From NCBI GenBank assembly GCA_946403735.1, contig CAMJAZ010000082.1:1-7063 (forward strand): 7,063 nt of DNA. The letters run 5' to 3'. This stretch comes from an uncultured Selenomonadales bacterium (GTDB taxonomy: Bacteria; Bacillota; Negativicutes; Selenomonadales; Selenomonadaceae). This document shows positions 1-5,690 of this stretch, one piece after another; positions within the stretch are counted from its first letter, which is position 1; every line of letters starts with the position of its first letter. The notes under the pieces were generated by a model. That model had not been told where the DNA came from. It was given only the letters and a program-made list of their open reading frames with translations, and searched no databases. The position numbers and the translations under genes were made by a program.

Positions 1-1083
1 CTTGAGAAAGTCGACGCAAAAATTTTAGCCGTCCTGCGCGTTGCCTTGTACCAAATATTTTTTTTAGATAGAGTTCCAAATTCAGCGGCAGTCAATGAAG
101 GCGTCGAACTTACGAAAAAATTTGTAAATATTGGCGCGTCAAAATTTGTCAACGGCGTTTTACGTTCGGCGGTACGTCAACCCGAAAAGTCAGACTTCCC
201 AAATGATGATAGCGTTGAATCAATCGCATTAAGAATGTTTCATCCAGCGTGGCTTGTGAAATTATTCGTCGAAGAATTTGGAATTGACGCGGCTAAAAAA
301 ATCTGCGCGGTGAACAATACCGAGCCGCCGTTGTGCTTACGTGTAAATTTTTTAAAGTCGACACGCGAAGAAATTTTAGCTGAACTTGAAAAACTTGCTG
401 CGCAGGTTGAACCGTCAAAACTTACGGCGGAAGGAATTATCTGCAGAAGTCACGGCGCATTGGACAAGTTCAAGCCGCTGAAAATTGGACTTTGTCAAGT
501 GCAAGATGAAAGTTCAATGACGGTTGCGCCAATGCTTGACCCTAAGCCCGAAGAAGTTATAATTGACTGTTGCGCGGCGCCTGGCGGTAAGACGACGCAC
601 ATTGCCGAGCTTATGAAGAATCGCGGACGAATTATCGCGGCGGATATTTACGACGTGAAATTGGAACACATTCGCCAAAATGCTAAACGTCTTGGTATAA
701 AAATTATTGAACCGATTTTACTTGACGCGCGGGAAATTGGCGAAAAATATTTTGGGCAAGCCGATAAAGTTTTAGTTGACGCGCCATGCTCTGGACTTGG
801 CGTAATTCGTCGTAAGGCTGACATTCGCTGGAAGAAAAATCCTGCTGAACTTGCCGAATTGCCGAAGTTGCAGTTGGAAATTTTAAATTCAGCGGCGCAG
901 GCGGTTAAACGCGGTGGAACGTTGCTTTACAGTACGTGTACGATTATTCGGCGTGAAAATGAAGATGTTGTAGAAAAATTTTTAGCTGACAATCCCAATT
1001 TTAAGTTGGTAACTTCAAGAATTTTCCTGCCGCACGTCGACGGTACAGACGGACTTTTCACCGCAAAATTGATTAAGGAGTAA
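1..1083 (+). CDS. rsmB: 16S rRNA (cytosine-967-C5)-methyltransferase RsmB, 5' truncated by window edge
   Basis: RsmB uses SAM to methylate C5 of C967 in 16S rRNA of the small subunit. The frame is open from base 1, so the TTG at 46 is an internal Leu codon (R-V-A-L-Y-Q) and not the start. The 360 visible residues begin inside the NusB-like N-terminal RNA-binding domain (P-N-S-A-A-V-N-E-G-V and F-V-N-G-V-L-R, about residues 26-55). Roughly 70-90 residues are probably missing, judging by the usual 430-450. The catalytic domain is complete: D-E-S-S, SAM motif I C-C-A-A-P-G-G-K-T (about 190-198), motif IV D-A-P-C-S-G (260-265), and motif VI S-T-C (311-313) with the catalytic Cys at 313. The C-terminal D-G-L-F-T-A fits the family. 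It is followed by rlmN after 4 bases, so the two are probably co-transcribed. The family assignment is firm. The exact site specificity is inferred from the NusB-like domain. Confidence 0.95.
   Translation, partial: LEKVDAKILAVLRVALYQIFFLDRVPNSAAVNEGVELTKKFVNIGASKFVNGVLRSAVRQPEKSDFPNDDSVESIALRMFHPAWLVKLFVEEFGIDAAKKICAVNNTEPPLCLRVNFLKSTREEILAELEKLAAQVEPSKLTAEGIICRSHGALDKFKPLKIGLCQVQDESSMTVAPMLDPKPEEVIIDCCAAPGGKTTHIAELMKNRGRIIAADIYDVKLEHIRQNAKRLGIKIIEPILLDAREIGEKYFGQADKVLVDAPCSGLGVIRRKADIRWKKNPAELAELPKLQLEILNSAAQAVKRGGTLLYSTCTIIRRENEDVVEKFLADNPNFKLVTSRIFLPHVDGTDGLFTAKLIKE
1075..1080 (+). promoter_or_regulatory. Shine-Dalgarno sequence of rlmN, supporting a TTG start
   Basis: AAGGAG lies 7 bases before TTG 1088 and inside the last codons of rsmB. 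It is the strongest site nearby and decides for the unusual TTG start at 1088. No in-frame ATG or GTG offers a better one. Confidence 0.8.
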
Positions 1084-1087
1084 AATT

Positions 1088-2116
1088 TTGGAACGGAAAA
1101 ATATATTTGGCTTGACGCTTGACGAATTGGAAACGGAATTATTGCCGTTGCCAAAATTTCGCGCGAAACAAGTTGCGGCGTGGATTTATCAGCGCGGCGT
1201 AACTTCATTTGACGAAATGAGCGACCTTTCAAAAAATCTGCGCGGAGAATTGGCAGAAAAATTTTTCGTACAACTTCCGCAACTCGTCAAGCAACTTGAT
1301 TCAGCAGACGGATTGACGACAAAATTTTTACTGAAATTTTCAGACGACACAGCAGTTGAAACAGTTTTAATGCGTCACGATTACGGCAATAGCATTTGCA
1401 TTTCAACGCAAGTCGGCTGTGCAATGGGCTGTAAATTCTGCGCGTCGACGTTAAAGGGTCTCGACAGAAATTTAACGGCGGCTGAAATGCTCGGCGAAAT
1501 TATTTTCATACAAAATTTTCTGCGCGGCACGAATGAAAAGGTTGACACGCTTGTCATAATGGGTACAGGTGAACCGCTCGTCAACTTCGACAACGTAATA
1601 AAAATGTTGCGCCTACTTCATGAACCGTACACGCTCGGCTTAAGCTACAGAAAAGTTACAATTTCAACTTGCGGCATTGTCCCTGCAATTAAGCAACTGA
1701 TTGAAGAAAAAATCCCCGTAACACTTTCAATTTCCCTGCACGCTCCAACGAATAAATTGCGCTCTGAAATTATGCCGATAAATTCAGCGTTTAGTCTCAA
1801 TGAAGTTTTGAAAGCTGGAAATGATTACGCCAATTCGACGGGACGGCGTGTCACGTACGAATACATTTTGCTGGGCGGCGTCAACGATACGGAAGAACAC
1901 GCGCGGCAACTTGCTAAGATTTTGGACGGGCAACTTGCCAGCGTAAATTTAATTCCAGTCAATCCAGTTGATGAACGAAATTTTAAGCCGCCGACGCATA
2001 ACGCTACACAAAAATTTTTCCACTTCCTTGCAACGCATGGAATTAATGTCACAATTCGTAAAGAAATGGGCGCTGATGTAAACGCCGCTTGTGGACAACT
2101 TCGCGCTAATTCGTAA
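1088..2116 (+). CDS. rlmN: Dual-specificity RNA methyltransferase RlmN (23S rRNA m2A2503 / tRNA m2A37)
   Basis: This is a cytoplasmic radical-SAM enzyme that methylates C2 of A2503 in 23S rRNA and, in studied homologues, A37 of some tRNAs. The protein has 342 residues, normal for the family. The N-terminal RNA-binding part contains L-P-K-F-R-A-K-Q (21-28). The 4Fe-4S motif C-x3-C-x2-C is at C111, C115 and C118. A G-T-G-E-P motif (159-163) fits the SAM-binding loop. The conserved C-terminal A-A-C-G-Q-L carries C335, which corresponds to the Cys that becomes the methylated intermediate; with C118 it forms the usual catalytic pair. TTG is the start, set by AAGGAG at 1075. The last two sense codons and the stop lie inside a heptamer repeat (2108-2128), so the final N-S may be repeat-derived. 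It is probably RlmN and not Cfr, because it sits in a housekeeping cluster and has the usual RlmN layout. Confidence 0.95.
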   Translation: MERKNIFGLTLDELETELLPLPKFRAKQVAAWIYQRGVTSFDEMSDLSKNLRGELAEKFFVQLPQLVKQLDSADGLTTKFLLKFSDDTAVETVLMRHDYGNSICISTQVGCAMGCKFCASTLKGLDRNLTAAEMLGEIIFIQNFLRGTNEKVDTLVIMGTGEPLVNFDNVIKMLRLLHEPYTLGLSYRKVTISTCGIVPAIKQLIEEKIPVTLSISLHAPTNKLRSEIMPINSAFSLNEVLKAGNDYANSTGRRVTYEYILLGGVNDTEEHARQLAKILDGQLASVNLIPVNPVDERNFKPPTHNATQKFFHFLATHGINVTIRKEMGADVNAACGQLRANS

Positions 2117-2139
2117 TGCGTAATTAAATCTAAAATCTA
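2108..2139 (+). repeat. Heptamer repeat across the rlmN stop codon, plus a second 7-bp tandem pair
   Basis: Three 7-base units follow each other: AATTCGT (2108-2114), AATGCGT (2115-2121) and AATTAAA (2122-2128). The TAA stop (2114-2116) lies across the first two. A perfect tandem pair AAATCTA (2126-2132 and 2133-2139) overlaps the end. The units resemble those after ribBA (6882-6902). This fills most of the 47-base gap before ftsY, where no convincing promoter or terminator is seen. Confidence 0.6.
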
Positions 2140-2150
2140 CAAGCTAACAA

Positions 2151-2158
2151 AGAGGTGA
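2151..2158 (+). promoter_or_regulatory. Shine-Dalgarno sequence of ftsY
   Basis: AGAGGTGA is 5 bases before ATG 2164. The in-frame GTG at 2155 lies within this site, so it cannot also be the start served by it. Confidence 0.85.
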
Positions 2159-2163
2159 ACGCG

Positions 2164-3084
2164 ATGGGATTTTTTGACAGATTAAAGGCGGGACTTGCTA
2201 AGACTCGCGAAAAGTTAGCTGATAAAATTGATGAACTTTTGCACGGCTCGGTTAAGATCGACGACGAACTTTTAGACGAACTCGAAGAAACTTTGATAAT
2301 GTCAGACGTTGGCACGAAAACTACTGAAAAGCTAATGACAGATTTGCGCAAAGGTGTTCGTAAGGCTGAAATAAAAACTTCTGATGACGTAAAAAAATTT
2401 TTGTCGAATCAAATACGCGAAATTTTGATTGAGGAGGAAGGTTTCACTGGCGTTGAAGTTAATCCGCCGTACGTTATCTTGATGATTGGCGTAAACGGCG
2501 CGGGTAAAACTACTACGATAGGCAAACTTAGCGCGTATTACAAAGAAGGCGGCAAAAAAGTTATGGTAGCCGCCGCCGATACTTTCCGCGCAGGTGCGAT
2601 TGAACAGCTGGAAATTTGGGCGAAACGTACAGGCGCTGAAATTATCAAGCACAATGAAGGAACTAACCCTTCCTCCGTAGCTTTGGACGCGGTACGGTCG
2701 GCAGTTGCTGGAAATTTTGACGTGCTGATTGTCGATACGGCTGGGCGTCTTCAAAATAAATTTAATCTTATGGAAGAGTTGAAAAAAATTAACCGCATTA
2801 TTGGCAAGGGCATTGCAGGTGCGCCGCATGAAGTTTTACTTGTGCTTGACGCTACGACGGGTCAAAATGCGTTGAGACAAGCGGAATTATTTTCAAAGTC
2901 AGCAAACATTACTGGCATTGTTTTGACGAAGTTGGACGGTACGGCTAAAGGCGGAATGATTATCGGCATTAAGGAAGAGTTAAACATTCCAGTTAAATGG
3001 GTAGGCGTTGGCGAAGGGCTTGACGATTTACGACCATTTAACGCGAAAGAATTTGCCGATGCACTTTTCGGCATTGAAAATTAA
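2164..3084 (+). CDS. ftsY: Signal recognition particle receptor FtsY
   Basis: FtsY is the SRP receptor GTPase. It docks with Ffh on ribosomes making membrane or secreted proteins and hands them to SecYEG at the inner face of the membrane. The chosen ATG gives 306 residues starting M-G-F-F-D-R-L-K, a typical FtsY N domain beginning, and follows AGAGGTGA. The N-domain helices cover about residues 1-95. The NG GTPase motifs are G1 G-V-N-G-A-G-K-T-T (109-117), D-T-F-R-A-G-A (139-145), G3 D-T-A-G-R (191-195), G4 T-K-L-D-G (255-259), and the closing G-V-G-E-G-L-D-D-L-R-P-F (281-292), which separates FtsY from Ffh. The acidic A domain of the E. coli protein is absent, as in short Gram-positive-type FtsY. 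The usual smc neighbour is not seen; rlmN is upstream and ribE follows after 27 bases. Confidence 0.97.
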   Translation: MGFFDRLKAGLAKTREKLADKIDELLHGSVKIDDELLDELEETLIMSDVGTKTTEKLMTDLRKGVRKAEIKTSDDVKKFLSNQIREILIEEEGFTGVEVNPPYVILMIGVNGAGKTTTIGKLSAYYKEGGKKVMVAAADTFRAGAIEQLEIWAKRTGAEIIKHNEGTNPSSVALDAVRSAVAGNFDVLIVDTAGRLQNKFNLMEELKKINRIIGKGIAGAPHEVLLVLDATTGQNALRQAELFSKSANITGIVLTKLDGTAKGGMIIGIKEELNIPVKWVGVGEGLDDLRPFNAKEFADALFGIEN

Positions 3085-3094
3085 TTGAAAAGCT

Positions 3095-3105
3095 AGGAAG
3101 TGGGG
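3095..3105 (+). promoter_or_regulatory. Purine-rich ribosome binding region of ribE
   Basis: AGGAAGTGGGG lies before ATG 3112. The in-frame GTG at 3100 is inside it. The conserved M-F-T-G-I-I start at 3112 makes the ATG the better choice. The site is preceded by AAGCTA (3090-3095), a word that also precedes the ftsY site and a site at 6916. Confidence 0.55.
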
Positions 3106-3111
3106 ATAGCT

Positions 3112-3738
3112 ATGTTTACGGGGATTATTGAGGAAGTCGGCAAGTTGAAAAATTTTGACGGCGGACGAATTGAAGTCAACTGCGAAAAAGTTTTAAGCGA
3201 CGTTTCTATTGGTGATAGCATTGACGTTAATGGAATTTGCTTGACGGTCACGAACTTCGGCAAAGATTTTTTCACGGCGGACGTTATGCCAGAAACGGTA
3301 CGGCGGACTTCATTGGGCGAAGTGGCGGCAGGTGGTGCGTTGAATTTGGAACGCGCTATGAAAGTTGATGATAGATTCGGCGGTCATATCGTAAGCGGTC
3401 ACATTGATGACGTGGGAAAAATTTTGACGATTCGCATTGAAGGGAACGCCGTTTTTATCGACGTTACGGCACCGCCAAATATTTTACGTCAAATTGCTGA
3501 AAAAGGTTCAGTAGCGCTGGACGGCATTAGCTTAACTGTTGTCGACGCTACGTCGGAAAAATTTTGCGTGTCAATGATTCCGCATACTCTTAGCGTCACG
3601 AACTTTAAATTTAAACACGTCGGCTCACTTGTCAACATTGAAACAGATATTCTTGCAAAGTACATTGATAGACTTTTGCATTTCAAGCAAACTCCTATGG
3701 AATTGACGCGGGAAATTTTGGCACAGAATGGATTTTAA
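3112..3738 (+). CDS. ribE: Riboflavin synthase (alpha subunit)
   Basis: This enzyme catalyses the last step of riboflavin synthesis: two molecules of 6,7-dimethyl-8-ribityllumazine give riboflavin and 5-amino-6-ribitylaminouracil. The 208-residue protein begins with the diagnostic M-F-T-G-I-I-E-E and contains the two repeated lumazine-binding barrels. The first has G-D-S-I-D-V-N-G-I-C-L-T (34-45) and M-P-E-T with R-R-T (59-66). The second begins near G-G-H-I-V-S-G-H-I-D (90-99) and has G-S-V-A-L-D-G-I-S-L-T (132-142) and P-H-T (157-159). Length is normal and nothing is missing. The 27-base gap to ftsY suggests co-transcription. No ribD or FMN riboswitch is in front of it. Its last codons overlap the possible start of the methyltransferase-STAS gene by 11 bases. 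In other nomenclatures the gene is called ribC (E. coli) or ribB (older B. subtilis use). Confidence 0.96.
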   Translation: MFTGIIEEVGKLKNFDGGRIEVNCEKVLSDVSIGDSIDVNGICLTVTNFGKDFFTADVMPETVRRTSLGEVAAGGALNLERAMKVDDRFGGHIVSGHIDDVGKILTIRIEGNAVFIDVTAPPNILRQIAEKGSVALDGISLTVVDATSEKFCVSMIPHTLSVTNFKFKHVGSLVNIETDILAKYIDRLLHFKQTPMELTREILAQNGF

Positions 3739-4960
3739 TTTGGGTAATAATATGAATGACAATGAAATTTTAAAAAAAGTAAACCCTATTTATTTTAGCG
3801 CGAAAGGTTGTCTTTGGTTCTTAGTCGGAGCTGGAGATTCAGACTGTACCCGCTTTTACAGTAGCATAGATAAAGAAATGCTTCCTGCAGTTGAGGTCGC
3901 CACTTGTGATGATATTAATCGTAGCCGAACAATTTCTATGGAAGTACGATATAATCTTTGGAAGGCGATTGCTAAAGATACTGACTGCCAAACTATAGTT
4001 GATTTGCCTTGCGGTTACGTGCCACACAGTTTGATAACGGCGCGACTAAAGAAAAAATATTACGGCTTTGACTTGCCGATTGTGATAGATGAAATTAGCC
4101 GCGTTGCCGACAAATTTTTAAATGAAAATGAAAAAGCTTTTGTACAATATCACAGCGTCGACGCGACAAATTATTCATCAATGCGCAATGCTTTAAAAGA
4201 TGTTCATGGAAAAATCTGTATCATTACGGACGGATTATTGGGGTATTTTAACAATTATGATTTGAAAGTTGTTTGTGAAAATATTCATTGTCTGCTACAA
4301 GAATTTGGCGGCTACTGGTATCTTTCGGACGCATATTCCAGCGAGTTAATGGCAGTTACCTATGTTGCGTTGACTGGCGGCAATAAAGATGATATGTTGA
4401 AGGCAAATATTAGCGGTAGTAGTCAAGTATCTGATAATGACAACAGTGACCATATTTTTATATCTGGTACACTTGAAGAACGCAGGAATTTTATGAAGGA
4501 ATGCGGCTTTACCGTTGAAAGTTTTCGTTATCCCGAAAAGTTAAAAATCATTCCTTCACTGAAAGATAATCCCGCACTGATGAATAAAGTTTTGGCGGCG
4601 TATGATGAAATTGAAGAATGGGTATTGACGGTCCACTCGGCTGACTTCACTGAAAAAAAGATTGACGTTCCCTTCACGCAAAATTTATCGGTAAAAGATA
4701 ATATCCTTTCCATTCGTATAAGCGGACGTTTAGATACAATCACTGCACCGAAATTGTTGCAAGAATATGAAGTTCAACGCGCTAAAAATTTTACTGAAAT
4801 TCACATTGACGCGGCGGAACTTAGCTATATTTCTTTCGCAGGTTTGCGAGCGTTTAAAATTATGCGTGAATCTTTGGACGACGAAAATTTATTTAAAATT
4901 ATCAACGCGAATGACGAAGTTGGAAAAATTTTGAAGGAAAACGGCTACACGATAAATTAG
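3728..4960 (+). CDS. LCMT-like SAM-dependent methyltransferase fused to a C-terminal STAS domain
   Basis: Two domains are visible in 410 residues. The N-terminal part resembles class I SAM methyltransferases of the leucine carboxyl methyltransferase type: I-V-D-L-P-C-G (90-96, motif I position), G-F-D-L-P (113-117, where the acidic residue would bind SAM ribose), H-S-V-D-A-T (142-147), and I-T-D-G-L-L-G-Y-F (166-174), followed by a likely strand Y-W-Y-L-S-D (196-201). Residues about 313-410 form a STAS domain like SpoIIAA/RsbV, with S-G-R-L-D-T-I-T-A-P (332-341) and Y-I-S-F-A-G-L-R (367-374). Ser369 aligns with the phosphorylated Ser58 of SpoIIAA. Substrate and partner are unknown; a kinase-controlled methyltransferase or a partner-switch regulator is inference. 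The start is uncertain: ATG 3728 overlaps ribE by 11 bases, ATG 3752 is an alternative, and neither has a strong Shine-Dalgarno sequence. Hand-counted GC in samples (30% at 4201-4300, 39% at 4621-4720) is lower than in ribE or ribBA. Confidence 0.8.
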   Translation: MDFNLGNNMNDNEILKKVNPIYFSAKGCLWFLVGAGDSDCTRFYSSIDKEMLPAVEVATCDDINRSRTISMEVRYNLWKAIAKDTDCQTIVDLPCGYVPHSLITARLKKKYYGFDLPIVIDEISRVADKFLNENEKAFVQYHSVDATNYSSMRNALKDVHGKICIITDGLLGYFNNYDLKVVCENIHCLLQEFGGYWYLSDAYSSELMAVTYVALTGGNKDDMLKANISGSSQVSDNDNSDHIFISGTLEERRNFMKECGFTVESFRYPEKLKIIPSLKDNPALMNKVLAAYDEIEEWVLTVHSADFTEKKIDVPFTQNLSVKDNILSIRISGRLDTITAPKLLQEYEVQRAKNFTEIHIDAAELSYISFAGLRAFKIMRESLDDENLFKIINANDEVGKILKENGYTIN

Positions 4961-4964
4961 CAAT

Positions 4965-4972
4965 GGTGGTGA
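4965..4972 (+). promoter_or_regulatory. Ribosome binding site of the small coiled-coil gene
   Basis: GGTGGTGA is 5 bases before ATG 4978. The upstream in-frame ATG at 4963 overlaps this site and is therefore unlikely to be the start. Confidence 0.65.
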
Positions 4973-4977
4973 TATTT

Positions 4978-5241
4978 ATGTCTAATGAAGAAAAAATTTT
5001 GTCTACGCTTGAGAAAATCCAAATGGAACTTTCACTTTTGAGACATGATGTAGATGTTTTAAAAGATCGCAAACTTGCTGAAGAGCGCAAAAATGAAACG
5101 CCCGAAGAAAGAAAGGCGCGTCAAATTGCGGCATTCCATGCTTTTATCAATTCCACAACTGATGAGGAAGAGCCTGAAAAAACTGCTGAATTTTTTAGAA
5201 TAATGGCAGCCGAAGAAGCTAGAAAGGCGAGGATTTCGTGA
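4978..5241 (+). CDS. Small coiled-coil protein, probable antitoxin of the adjacent VapC-like toxin
   Basis: The protein has 87 residues and matches no family that I recognise by name. The start M-S-N-E-E-K-I-L is set by GGTGGTGA. Residues about 5-35 (L-S-T-L-E-K-I-Q-M-E-L-S-L-L-R) have heptad-like hydrophobic spacing and look like a coiled coil. A very charged stretch follows (about 35-55). The C-terminal part (Q-I-A-A-F-H-A-F-I at about 54-62, then an acidic turn and an E/A/R-rich helix) could be the toxin-binding tail usual in antitoxins. No AbrB, ribbon-helix-helix or HTH domain is apparent at the N-terminus. The antitoxin role rests on position and size: its TGA stop shares 4 bases with the GTG start of the PIN gene, and it sits upstream of it as VapB-type antitoxins do. 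It lies 17 bases after the STAS gene. Sampled GC is about 32% (4981-5080). Confidence 0.65.
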   Translation: MSNEEKILSTLEKIQMELSLLRHDVDVLKDRKLAEERKNETPEERKARQIAAFHAFINSTTDEEEPEKTAEFFRIMAAEEARKARIS

Positions 5242-5690
5242 ATAAAGCAGTTAAATATTTGCTTGATACAAATGTTATCAGTGATTTTATGTATAAAGAT
5301 AAAAATGTCGTAAACAATATGGATATTGCAATGGCAAATGAAAATCAAATTTATGTTTGTTCGATAGTTTATTACGAAATTGTACGCGGTTTAAAGTCTG
5401 CGCAAAAGTTTAATCGCTTAAAAGAATTTTACACATTCTATAAAAGTTTGTCTCCACTTTACTTCGACAGAGAAAATATGAATATCGTGGAAAAGTCTAT
5501 TGATATTTATGACCAACTTCATAAAGGACAACAAATTGAAGATAATGACATTTTTATTGCGGCTACTGCTATTGTGAATGATTGCATTCTTGTTACGGCT
5601 AACATTAAACATTTTGGACGCATTGAAGGTTTAAAAATAGTTAATTGGCGCGATGAAACGCCAAAAATTTTTGGTGAGGAATTTTTATGA
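5238..5690 (+). CDS. PIN-domain ribonuclease, VapC-like toxin
   Basis: PIN-domain toxins of type II systems are Mg2+-dependent RNases that cut tRNA or rRNA until bound by their antitoxin. The 150-residue length is typical. Expected acidic residues are present: Asp10 in Y-L-L-D-T-N (7-12), Glu47 in Y-Y-E-I-V-R-G (45-51), and Asp104 in D-I-F-I-A-A-T-A (104-111). The last motif is V-T-A-N-I-K-H-F (119-126), with Asn122 in place of a fourth Asp, as in many VapC proteins. The active site therefore looks intact. The GTG start is supported by CGAGGA (5228-5233) and by the need for the N-terminal D-T-N strand. It overlaps the upstream gene by GTGA and ribBA by ATGA, giving likely translational coupling on both sides. 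GC is strikingly low (25 of 100 bases at 5241-5340, against 45 of 100 at 6001-6100 in ribBA), which suggests acquisition by transfer. Confidence 0.88.
   Translation: MNKAVKYLLDTNVISDFMYKDKNVVNNMDIAMANENQIYVCSIVYYEIVRGLKSAQKFNRLKEFYTFYKSLSPLYFDRENMNIVEKSIDIYDQLHKGQQIEDNDIFIAATAIVNDCILVTANIKHFGRIEGLKIVNWRDETPKIFGEEFL
5673..5680 (+). promoter_or_regulatory. Shine-Dalgarno sequence of ribBA inside the toxin gene
   Basis: GGTGAGGA is 6 bases before ATG 5687. It lies wholly within the last codons of the PIN toxin gene, so ribBA has a strong site of its own even though its start overlaps the toxin stop. Confidence 0.8.

Noticed and set aside
46..48. TTG as the start of rsmB
   Set aside because: The same frame is open to base 1 and encodes conserved RsmB sequence before it, so the gene simply runs off the window.
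2155..2157. GTG as the ftsY start
   Set aside because: It lies inside the Shine-Dalgarno site of ATG 2164, and M-G-F-F-D-R-L-K is the usual FtsY beginning.
2332..2829. 165-codon open frame on the minus strand opposite ftsY
   Set aside because: It is wholly antisense to a highly conserved gene, its translation shows no recognisable motif, and it is a by-product of the codon use on the other strand.
3100..3102. GTG as the ribE start
   Set aside because: It is inside the purine-rich ribosome binding region; M-F-T-G-I-I at 3112 is the conserved start of riboflavin synthase.
10..4162. Frequent GTCGAC hexamers (for example at 10, 358, 1036, 1444, 3541, 4157)
   Set aside because: They fall within coding sequence in common codons such as GTC-GAC and CGT-CGA-C; no spacing or strand pattern suggests a regulatory role.
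4931..4958. Possible promoter TTGAAG-16-TAAATT before the antitoxin-like gene
   Set aside because: Only 4 of 6 matches in each box in AT-rich coding sequence, and the start point would fall almost on the ribosome binding site.
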